The position numbers and the translations under genes were made by a program. The notes beneath the pieces are model-generated. The model searched no databases, was not told the DNA's origin, and was given only the letters and a program-made list of their open reading frames with translations. A stretch of DNA of 64,000 nt from the NCBI RefSeq assembly GCF_032854445.1, contig NC_088301.1, positions 21,755,808-21,819,807 on the forward strand, in the 5' to 3' direction. Source of the DNA: Liolophura sinensis. Taxonomy: Eukaryota; Mollusca; Polyplacophora; Chitonida; Chitonidae. Every line of letters begins with the position of its first letter. Positions within the stretch are counted from its first letter, which is position 1. This document shows positions 34,309 through 46,300 of this stretch, one piece after another.

Positions 34309-37300
34309 GATTGGTGTTTTACGCCGTACTCAAGAATATTTCACTTATACGACGGCGGCCAGCATTATGGTGGGTGGAAACCGGGCACAGCCCGGGGGAA
34401 ACCCACGACCATCCGCAGGTTGCTGGCAGACCTTCCCACTTACGGCCGCAGAGAAAGCCTGCATGAGCTGGACTTGAACTCACAGCGACCGCATTGGTGA
34501 GAGGCTCCTGGGTCATTACGCTGCGCTAGCGCGCTAACCGACTGAGCCACGGAGGCCCCCCGCAATTTAATAGACGTCATTGGTTTAGAATCACTCAGAA
34601 TGCTGTGTTGTCATCACATCTAATATGCAATCTCTTGCACACAAAGAAGTTTCTACCTTTTCTACTGTTACGACTAGGGATTGGCGGGTTTGTTTGTTCA
34701 GTCTTTCGGTATCGTCAGCCTCATGTTTTGTGGTCAGCTCGGTAGAGCGGAGCTGGACGGCGTTGGTCTCGCTTATCGGTAAGCATTTGTGCGTCTTGTA
34801 AACATGTCATTCATATAACATTGCTATGGAGAGTCACGTATTACAACGGCTTACATGCATGGGCATGCCACGGTTCCAATGACACCCAGCAAACAACACT
34901 TAAGCATACTTAAGCATATTTTATTTATACGACGGCGGTCAACATTATGGTACTAGGACACCAGGCAGGGTCCCTGGGAACATCCATCCGCAGATTACGG
35001 ACATGCCTTCCAAGACAGGCCCCTGTTAAAGTCAAAGCGTAAACAAAAAGCATAATGGGTGATTTTGAGCCATAAATCTCTGTCTACGTTACACTCTCTT
35101 AACACGGTCTACCCAATTCCCCTTTGTCTTTGTTACAGCTCTTGAACATTACGGGACTATCCGTGGGTCTCGGTCTTATTACAGCATGCGATACGTTATT
35201 CTCACAGGTGAGTTAGTATAAAGACACCTATATCCGGAGTCAGGGATTCAGTTTTATTACATCCCTCAAAAAACACGTTCTTCTCACAGGTGAGTTGACA
35301 TAAAGGCACATACCATATTACTTTATTACAGCTTGTTACAAGTTATTCTCAGCCCGAACACAGGGACATCCTGGTGAAATTTTTAGTGTAAATACGGTTA
35401 ACTCGTTACCCAATGTACAACGTAATGAATAAATGAAAGGTTATGGTTTAACACCACGTGGACAATATTTAAGCTATATGTATATTGTTACAACCACCAG
35501 GAAAAGTTACCGCCTTGAGCACCCCAGCCCCACCAATGCTGTGTGTTCAAGTCCAGTTCATGCTGGGTTCCTCTCCGGCCGTACTTAGGAAGGTCTACCA
35601 GCAACCTACGGATGATCGTGGTTTTATCCCGGGCTCTGCTCGATTTCCTCTCACCACAATGCTGGCCGCAGGCGCATTTGTGAAATATTCCTGAGTACGG
35701 CGTAAAACACCTGCAAATAAATAAATATTTGCAATAATAATTAATGAAAATAAATAAATTTTGACGAGAGAATAATAATACCTGAAATGTGAACACAAAA
35801 CGCAAAGAAGTTTTTAATAAACCAGTTTAAAAACACATTCTGTATTTTTGAAACATGTTATTAAATTGTACAGAAACAGTAGCATATGATGAAATATACC
35901 CAGGGACGTCGTATTGCCAAAGAATTTCTTTGTTTGTCCTTCTGTGCTAAATTTCATATTTGCCATGAAAGGTTTTTTGTGTTAAAATAAAAATGTCACT
36001 GGTATGACTTAGATGTCATACATAAATATTTGCTAATTTTGGAACCCCTGCTATAAAATTTACAATTTGCGATTTCATGATAGTGCGAAGCGATGTGACG
36101 ATAGACCATGAGAGGTGGGACAATGCTATAACACTTTAAAGACAGAGGTTGAAGATAGATGAAGGGCTATGGATACAAAGGAGCCGAGCGGGTTGATTTC
36201 ATCGGATAATGTTCGTTACTTAAAGTAATTAACATGTTTCCACTTTTATTTCAGGCGTACGGTGCAAAAAATAAACACCTTGTGGGGATATATTTACAGA
36301 GAAGTAAGTCACTAATTCCTCCAAGCTTCAGCAAACATGTAGCATTCTGCAAAAAAAAATAGTTTTTTTCTTGTACATAATTGTATCATGCAACACATCT
36401 TTGTATATTATAATCTATAGTTTCCTCTATAAAGCTCATACATAAATGCATAAATAATGTAAGGGTACCACTATCGGAGTGTAATGATGAAAAACAACTA
36501 GCTTGCTTAACTCTCACAATAAGGTCAATACATATGTAAGGTCAATACCTTATATATGAATAAGGATCAATACATATATTTTAACAAAATAGACAAATAA
36601 TACAATTGACATTAACATACAAAACAATACAAATAATTAGAAATTATAGCTAATGATGCTGAGCTGTCGATGTATGTTTCCTCGGAAAGTATACACAATG
36701 TCACTTTAAGGGTAAACTGGGATGAAATGTACGTAATCGCACAAAGAGACAATGTGCGATACGAGCTCCAGAATAATGTCTCCAAAAAATAGCAAGTGAC
36801 GAAACACAAGCTGACAAGGTACTCTGTACAGAAAATGGAATATAAATGACGAATGTCGAATGGCGTGAAAGCCGATATCTCCAAACCCAGCAAAATCCTT
36901 CAGAGTGAATAACAGTGAATATGATTGCTCTCAAATGGACTTCAGTAAATAACTGCTCACAACTGGACTTGAATGAATGACTGCTAGCTTCACAACTTTG
37001 TCGCTCATATTTATAGACTAACGTAAAGAAAATTCTGGATGAATTGATGGTAAACTGTTATCAACACCGATACATATTTCTAGATTGTATAGTCTGTTCA
37101 CAATGACACTAAACTAATAAACACCGAAGCCTCGAGATCGCTCGACTGAATTACAGCGCAGGCTATAACGTACACAGAGAGAAAAATGTAGGTCAAAAAA
37201 TGAAAAATATCAAAAAAAATAGATTACAATGTTTACAGACGGGGTTCGTAACAATAACAAGTAAGATAATTAGTTGACCCTTCTTGCTATCATACATCAT

Positions 37301-40300
37301 TACCGAGCATGCAGTCTTTGATTCCATACCCTTGCAGTAAAGGTCCCAAGACGCCACAAGTTTCTGACCTTCTTCATTTTGACTCGTTGACAGGTATACT
37401 TGTTATAACGTTATCGACGTTCGTGTGTTGGAGTATACACCTGAACACTGAAGGCCTGTTGATAAAACTAGGTCAAGATCGAGAAGTCGCCAAGTGAGTA
37501 TCGGGCTATACACTCTAACAGAAGTCTGTTGTCTGAGTGATGCTATAATGTATTCTGTTATTTTGTTATTATAAAGTTCGGGAGTATTTCAGCTGAAAAC
37601 CAAAATATGATATCTGGAGATAATACTCGATTAAAACTGTAGGCGGCTGACATTGTGTCAAACTACCTTCAAAAAGTTAGAAATTACACAGACAAAAATT
37701 AATCTGTTAATTTTAACAGAAAGTCTGTTGTCTGAGTGATGATACATTGTATTCTGTTATTATAACAAAGTAGTGTGTTACATTCAGTATAGTACCCTGT
37801 TAGTTTCATAGAATCTTTACGTAGAATTAATAGAATATATGTGATATAGTTAGCAGAGCAATCTATTACAATAGCAGAATGCATTCTAGCATCACTCAGA
37901 CAACAGACTTTCTGTTGCAAGTATCAGAATAATTTGTTTAGTGTAGATAATCTTGATAATCTTTATCTTGAATATAACATAGCATTATGTTATAATAACA
38001 GAATGTATTCTAGCATCACTGAGACAACATACTTTGTGCGAAAATTTTTTGAGTGTATCCATTTAAACTTTAGTCCACACATTCGTGATACTGCAATATC
38101 TTTAGAGGGTTTTTAAAAGTATAGACTTACAACACAGAGAGTAAGCGACGACAGTGTGATAGCTGGCAAACGGTCTCACTTAACTGGTGGGATACGACTC
38201 TTTACCTCAACATGAAGCATGAGAGCTATTTTGCCAGGAGGGCATGTTTATTTATTTATTTATCTATCTATCTATCTATCTACCTATCTATCTATCTATC
38301 TATCTATCTTTTTTTTTTTTTTTGTACGCCACAGCAATCTAGGCTGTGGGAAAACAGAACCAAATCTGTCCGCAGTATGTAAAACATACCTACATCCTTA
38401 CTGACAGGACCAGCCCATCATTATATGACTAAAACGTCACAACCGGCAGACAGATAGAGCCAGGACAGACACAAGAAACAAATATCCATTAAAATTAACA
38501 GTAAAACCTCCGCCTCAGAATAGGCGGAACTGCTGAAAACGTAAAGTTACGACACCAGGTCACGAACAATTGCCAGATTAAAATTGGACAACGGGCCTGC
38601 CGTTCCGCAGAACGCAAAGAATAGAATTGCGACACCAGGTCGTACTGAATGTCGCCAACTTTCCCAGCCTGCGATGCCGTTCAAAAACAGTCAGCAAGTG
38701 GTACTGCAGGTCTCTGTGGAAAAGGCTGGGCACCACCTTAAGATGGTCGATCACGTGATTGTGTGCTACCACGTAGCACCGATGCCTCCAAATTGACCAG
38801 ATACAAAGAAACACCTGATCTCTGACGACCGGTTTCAATGAAGAAGGCACTTGTCTCAAGTCGCCCCACAACACATCTTCCAGGCTGAACGAGAACCCTC
38901 GTCCGAGGAGGCGCCCAATTGTCCGTTCCAACATCTGCCACATGCTGGACGCAACCGGGCAATGCCACACAAGGTGTTCTACGGTCTCGTCTTGAGACGA
39001 GCACAAAGGACAGTCGGCAGATACAGACAGTCCTGCTCGGACTAACTTATGCCCGACCCACCACTGTCTGTGCCACAGCAGCCAAACAGCCTCCTTAGCT
39101 CGGTTGTCTACCCCAGACTTCCAGAGCGATAAAAACAAGTTCCTCCAGGACGATGGCACCCAACCCAACTGTTGCCACTTCTGGACTCCGGCAGGGGTTA
39201 CGTCGTTGTCCACCAGAAGGATCTGATACCATCTCCTGGAGGAGAGCTGAGAAAGGTCCTGTTGGTTAACCTGATACCTCGTCCGGCTGGGATTCGTGAC
39301 AGTGTCCGGCAGACTGAACCATGCCTTCGGTATTGCCCTTCGCACAGCTGCTAGGTGACGCCAATTGGCCGACTCTAAGACCAGCCACACTCTGGTGCCT
39401 CCATCCACAATATCCGACAATCGCCGGAAACTGGGCGTGGCCGTCTTACCAGGCATCAAGGGTCTTCCACCCTCTCCCAAAATTAGGGGATTTCCATACA
39501 AAGGCTGATCCAGAGCTTCCTGCCACGAAACCGGATCAGCCTCAGTCCGTTTCAGCTTAAAGAAGGTCTTCAGATGGTCGAAGTACCACCGAGGAAGAGA
39601 ACTGAAACGCGTTGGAGCTTTAAGCAACCGGAAAAAATCAACCACAGCGTGGGGTTCACTTTTCGACGCCACAAGCCTCCGGCCTACCTGAGCCCACCGA
39701 GACGCACTCAACATAAGCCGCTCCAAAAAAGCCAGCTTTAAGGACTGAACCTTCTTGGGGATATCTACGAGGCCTAGACCTCCACTTGCCTTGGGGAGTG
39801 TACAAACTTTGGAAGAGACCAGAGGCTTTTTACTCTTCCACAAAAAATCCCGACACATCCCAACTAATGTGTTCTCCTTATCCGCCGGCAAGTCAAAAAC
39901 TGAGGCAACATACCACAATTTCGACATTGCCAGCAAGTTTAACACAAGGACTCGCCCAACAATGCTTAGGCCTCTCTTGCTCCACCCCTTGAGGGTGCTG
40001 CCGACCTTCTGGATGCGGTCATTCCAGTTAACAGAAGCCGCGTTTTTTGCACCTTGTTTTACCCCCAAGAGTTTGACGTGATCCTGTGACCATTCAATAC
40101 CCAAAGGAGTATCAGCACGACCCTTCCAAGCACCCAAGAATAACCCTTTTGACTTGGATCTGTTGACTTTGCAGCCAGACGCTTTCTGGTACTTATTCAA
40201 GATTGTTTCAGCAATGTGGAAGTCTTCATCATCTCCCACGAAGAGAGATGCGTCGTCGGCATACTGGGAGATTTTGATCGGTTCTTCGACATCAGGGACT

Positions 40301-43300
40301 CTCACTCCCTTCATGTCAGAAGACCTCACAACCACCCCAAGAACCTCTGCGGCCAGAACGTAAAGCAGAGGAGACAGAGGACAGCCCTGGCGAACTCCAC
40401 GCTCGAGGAGAACAGGGTCACCAATAAAACCATTCACCATTACACGACTTACAGGAGACTTGTAAAGAAGCCGGATCCATTTACAAAAAACAGGCCCGAA
40501 CCCCATCCGCTCCAACACTTTGTGCATAAAAGCCCATTCCAAACGATCAAAAGCCTTCTCGTTATCAAGGCTTATGATTGCCGCCTCGATATCCTCGTCT
40601 TCGACCAGCTGTATAAGGTCCCGAACAAGGAAGCTATTGGTGAGGATTGACCTCCCTGGCACAGAACAGGTCTGATCACTGTGAACAACATGGCCCATCA
40701 CGGATCCAAGTCTGCGGGTTAGCGCCTTCGTAATGATCTTATAATCGGCACACAAGAGTGAAATCGGCCTCCAATTCCGCAGGTCCTCTTTTGGCCCCCG
40801 CTTGTGAACGAGCCTGACAAGAGCCTGCTGCATTGAATTGGTTAACTCACCCTGCTCAAAAGCCTCGTTGGCAACGTCCAGCAGGATAGGGCCTAGCACA
40901 TCCCAGAAAGCCAAATACAGTTCGACAGGAAGACCATCGATACCTGGGGACTTGTTCAGCGTCATGGATTTTGCTGCAGAGTGCAGCTCATCCAAATTGA
41001 ACGGCTGTTCACAGATCGCGGCCTCCTGAGGAGGCAAGATCTGGGAGATCTGGGAGATCATCTCCTCCATGCAATTTCTCTCAACTCCCTCTGAGGTGCA
41101 GAGGCTCTGGTAGAAATCGCATGTGGCCTGCAATAACTCCTCGTTGGACCGGACTGAACGGCCATCAGGAGTTGCTACTTCGCGGATAAGCTTTTCAGTA
41201 GCACGCGACTTCTCTAAAGAACAGAAATAGCGAGTGGGGTTCTCGCCTTCCACCTGCCACTTGACTCTGGCACGAACGGCGGCTGCTTTATAAGCCTGTT
41301 GCTCACCAGCCCGCACTTTACGTTTCAGACCTTCCAACAAGTCAACTAGATGGGTCTCCCCATCACTAACTCTTTTAGAGACCTTGTTGTAATCTTTTAG
41401 CAATTTACGTTGAGCCCGTTTACGGCGACGTGCCCTAGCCCTACTGTAGGACAGTGCTACCCGCTTAAGCCCAGATTTGCCCTCCTCCCAGAATTCAGCA
41501 GCAGACCTAAAAAAATCCCTCTCTGACATCCAAGCGGCAAAATAATCTCGCATGTTCTTGTGAAACTCTTCGTCATTCAACAGGCTGACGTTGAGCTTCC
41601 AGAACCCCGGACCTTTCTCTACCCAGTCCCCTGAATCAAATTTGGCTGTGACCATAGTATGATCAGACATGGCAGTGGGTTCATGACCTGCATGAACCAG
41701 ATGTCCAAGGAGATCCTTGCTACAATACACTCTATCCAGACGCGAAGAGTGCGCACCAGTTGGCGAGGTCCAAGTGTATTCATGGGCATCAGGATGAAGG
41801 AACCTGAAAGTATCCGACAGAGAATATGCTTTTATCAAAGTTGCCAAAGGAGCAGTAGACGAATCAGAAGCTACCGCGGCCGTGCTTCGCCTATCTATTA
41901 GGGGATCTAAGACGCAATTGAAATCGCCTGCCAGGAAGACGTTGGTGTTTGAATCACCCAGAACACTTTCTAGACCTTGGAAAAACCGACGACGGTCAGG
42001 AACATATGTTGGTGCATGTACGGCGACAAACGTAAAATCAAAGCCTGAATACTCCGCCTCAACCTTGACCCAACGACCACCGGGATCAGTGACAGATGAC
42101 ACTATGGTCCCCGAGGCGAGGAAAGAAGCAAGAAACACAATAGCCGTGCCCGCTCTATGATTCGAGCCGGAAGAGGAAAAGACTTTCCCTTTCACAGCTG
42201 TTTCAAACCGGGTTACGTCATTGACGTCAGTAAAATGCGTCTCTTGTAGAAATGCAACATCTGCTTTTAATAACCTGAAGGTATGGCCAAGGGAAAATTG
42301 CTTCCAGTCCGAAAGCAAACCCTGACAATTTAGTGAGACAACTTTCAGAGCCATTATGGATCTATTTAAGTTTTGTTTTTCTCGACTTCTTGTACAGGGC
42401 AGCCTTGCGTGCAGCAAAGTCCTCCTGGGACAGGTAAATGACTTTCCTCTGTTTCCTGACTTTCTCAATTTTTGAGTCGCGGCGCATGGTGCGATAATGG
42501 ACTCCTAAAGAAGTGGAAACAGGGACTAAAACCTCGCCTTGATCGTTAGCGTATGCCGGCATTGACTCGTCTAGGTCTTCTCCCGGAACGGAATCCTCCA
42601 TTTCCGACGTCGTGTCGTCCATGGGGATAACCGATCCAGAGGCTTCAATGCCGCTAACTTGGTCTTTTGGGGTGTCTACAAAAATGGCCTCTGAAGCGGT
42701 GCTCCATAAGGACTCATTTATATCTTGTTTTGCAACTGGCTGGGAAAAGGTAAATGACTGACTCCACAAGTCTTGTGAAGAGTCTTGCTCGGGAGACTGA
42801 CCGGTCGAGCTGTACGGAACCAACGGTTCAGTGAAACGCAACGATACTTCCTCCTCTTTGACCTGGCTAGAAACTGATGAAATACCATCATCTGCATTTT
42901 TGTTCACATCATTTTCCTCCTCTTTACCCTCTTCATTGCTACCACCCTCCAGCCCATCCTTACCATTATCCATAGCATCTTCATCATTCCCGTCCTCTGC
43001 CTCATTCACCTCATTTTTATCATCATTACCCACTACATCATTGCTACTCTCCTGTCCACCATTCGTATCCCCATTCACCATTTCACAATCATCCTCAGCC
43101 TCATTACTATCATCCATGTCATTATCATTGTCATCCTTTCTGTCATTATCTCCCTGCTCATTGTCATGATCATCATTATTCATATCCTCGTCGTCCTTAT
43201 TACCACTATTATCCATCGCAAATGCGATGTCATCTTCATCTCCACTACTTGTCCCATTGTCGCTACTCTCAGTGTCCAGATCTTGAGGACAATTCTTTTG

Positions 43301-46300
43301 AAAATGACCTGCCTGCTTGCAAATCAAACATTTGTTTTTCAGCGGGCAGTCATTTTTGAGGTGGTCTGTCGCCTGGCACAGGTGACAAGCTCGCACCTGC
43401 CCTCTGTACCAGACTGGTAACCGAAAAGATGCTCCCACCCATATGGCTTCAGGAATGGTGGACGAAATGTTGCTCATCCATACTCTCCTAACCCCATTTT
43501 GCAAGGTTCTGTCGAACAGGTAGCATTCTCGTTCGACAGAATGCACCGTTCCAAACTGTTTGAGCGCAGCCCCTATCCGTTCATCCGGAATCTCATAGGG
43601 GCTCTTCACCTTAACCAAAGTTCTGGATTGCTCAACTTCATAAACCGGACAGTTTACCCCATTAAGCACCAGATCTTCATTAAGCAGTTTTTGCTTGACC
43701 TCCTCATTGGCAACAGTGACATTCCACAGATCGCCAGTAACGTGGACCAAACCCCTCAACACTTTGGGTCCGCTGCCGATGCGTTCCTGCAACCCATGGA
43801 AAACTTCAATGGCTTTTATATTGCCTTTAATCCGCAATTTAAGGCTAAGAGGCCTTTTAATGCGGAAAGCCATTCTGGTGGTGAAAAAAAAAAAAAAAAA
43901 AATAAAAAATAAAAAAAAAACCCTCGCCCAAAGGCGCTACCCGACTGACACGTCCAACTGTGTGGACGGTCAGTCAGGTACTGCACTACGTGCTCAACCC
44001 CTTCACTGATCAATGAACAGTGGCCAATGAACTTCGTGCAAGGGTGCACGAATTTGCTGCCTGTTATTCACAAAAGCCTTTGTGTGCCCTGCTAGCCCGA
44101 GATGAATGGAGCTCTACCGGGCAAGCTGACCTTGTTCACTGTCCTATGCTGTAACCTGTATAGGCCTCCAACACAGGCCACGACAACTGGTGCCTGAGCC
44201 AAGCCGCGCGGGCTGGCCCACCGGCCACGCTGGCCAAACACCAAAACGTCAAAAAATTAGTCAAAAATATAGAATTTCTGACTACAAACTATATCAATGG
44301 ATAGCTCTTGACAAGAGAAATCTGTGAGTATCAGAAACACACAAGAAATCACTGGAAATCCAGAGAAATGAAGTCTGACAGATGGAGCGATCTGACAACA
44401 CGTCCGACCTCCAAAGCTCTATCTATCTATCTACCTATCTATCTATCTATCTTTTTTTTTTTTTTTTTTTTTTTTTTTTGTACGCCACAGCAATCTAGGC
44501 TGTGGGAAAACAGAACCAAATCTGTCCGCAGTATGTAAAACATACCTACATCCTTACTGACAGGACCAGCCCATCATTATATGACTAAAACGTCACAACC
44601 GGCAGACAGATAGAGCCAGGACAGACACAAGAAACAAATATCCATTAAAATTAACAGTAAAACCTCCGCCTCAGAATAGGCGGAACTGCTGAAAACGTGA
44701 AGTTATGACACCAGGTCACGAACAATTGCCAGATTAAAATTGGACAACGGGCCTGCCGTTCCGCAGAACGCAAAGAATAGAATTGCGACACCAGGTGGTA
44801 TTGAATGTCGCCAACTTTCCCAGCCTGCGATGCCGTTCAAAAACAGTCAGCAAGTGGTACTGCAGGTCTCTGTGGAAAAGGCTGGGCACCACCTTAAGAT
44901 GGTCGATCACGTGATTGTGTGCTATCACGTAGCACCGGTGCCTCCAAATTGACCAGATACAAAGAAACACCTGATCTCTGACGACCGGTTTCAATGAAGG
45001 CGGTACTTGTCTCAAGTCCCCCCACAAAACATCTTCCAGGCTGAACGAGAACCCTCGTCCGAGGACGCGCCCAATTGTCCGTTCCAACATCTGCCACATG
45101 CTGGACGCAACCGGGCAATGCCACACAAGGTGTTCTACGGTCTCGTCCTGAGACGAGCACAAAGGACAGTCGGCAGATACAGACAGTCCTGCTCGGACTA
45201 ACTTATGCCCGACCCACCATTGTCTGTGCCACAGCAGCCAAACTGCCTCCTTAACTCGGTTGTCTACCCCAGACTTCCAGAGCGATAAAAACAAGTTCCT
45301 CCAGGACGATGGCACCCAACCCAACTGTTGCCACTTCTGGACTCCGGCAGGGGTTACGTCGTTGTCCACCAGAAGGATCTGATACCATCTCCTGGAGGAA
45401 AGCTGAGAAAGGTCCTGTTGGTTAACCTGATACCTCGTCCGGCTGGGATTCGTTACAGTATCCGGCAGATTGAACCATGCCTTCGGTATTGCCCTTCGCA
45501 CAGCTGCTAGGTGACGCCAATTGACCGACTCCAAGACCAGCCACACTCTGGTGCCTCCATCCACAATATCCGACAATCGCCGGAAACTGGGCGTGGCCGT
45601 CTTACCAGGCATCAAAGGTCTTCCACCCTCTCCTAAAATTAGAGGATTTCCATACAAAGGCTGATCCAGAGCTTCCTGCCACGAAACCGGATCAGCCTCA
45701 GTCCGTTTCAGCTTAAAGAAGGTTTTCAGATGGTCGAAGTACCACCGAGGGAGAGAACTGAAACGCGTTGGAGCTTTAAGCAGCCGGAAAAAATCAACCA
45801 CAGCGTGGGGTTCACTTTTCGACGCCACAAGCCTCCGGCCTACCTGAGCCCACCGAGACGAACTCAACATAAGCCGCTCCAAAAAAGCCAGCTTTAAGGA
45901 CTGAACCTTCTTGGGGATATCTACGAGGCCTAGACCTCCACTTGCCTTGGGGAGGGTACAAACTTTGGAAGAGACCAGAGGCTTTTTACTCTTCCACAAA
46001 AAATCCCGACACATCCCAACTAATGTGTTCTCCTTATCCGCCGGCAAGTCAAAAACTGAGGCAACATACCACAATTTCGACATTGCCAGCAAGTTTAACA
46101 CAAGGACTCGCCCAACAATGCTTAGTCCTCTCTTGCTCCACCCCTTGAGGGTGCTGCCGACCTTCTGGATGCGGTCATTCCAGTTAACAGAAGCCGCGTT
46201 TTTTGCACCTTGTTTTACCCCCAAGAGTTTGAGGTGATCTTGTGACCATTCAATACCCAAAGGAGTATCAGCACGACCCCTCCAAGCACCCAAGAATAAC

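Larger units (their letters stand above)
38309..44417 (-). mobile_element. Full-length L1/Tx1-like non-LTR retrotransposon, copy 1
   Basis: Minus-strand element of about 6.1 kb: 5' UTR 44417-43874, ORF1 43873-42362, ORF2 42354-38578, 3' UTR of about 255 nt, poly(A) as a T run at 38309-38323. Both ends lie in (GATA)n, read on the plus strand as (TATC)n. The 5' end 'agctttggaggtcgg' is identical in copy 2, which marks it as the true element start rather than a truncation. Antisense to MATE gene 2. The clade is inferred from an APE-type endonuclease, a CCHC zinc-knuckle ORF1 and a C-terminal Cys/His motif. Confidence 0.93.

Noticed and set aside
38324..38420. Possible shared 3' tail between the LINE (gctgtggcgtac-poly(A)) and the SINE (gtacggcgtaaaacacc)
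   Set aside because: Only a short GC-rich word is shared and the order of blocks differs; not enough to claim the LINE mobilises the SINE.
42831..43169. Ser-rich plus-strand frame (and its twin at 48987-49325)
   Set aside because: Antisense shadow of the acidic tract of LINE ORF1; no independent evidence.
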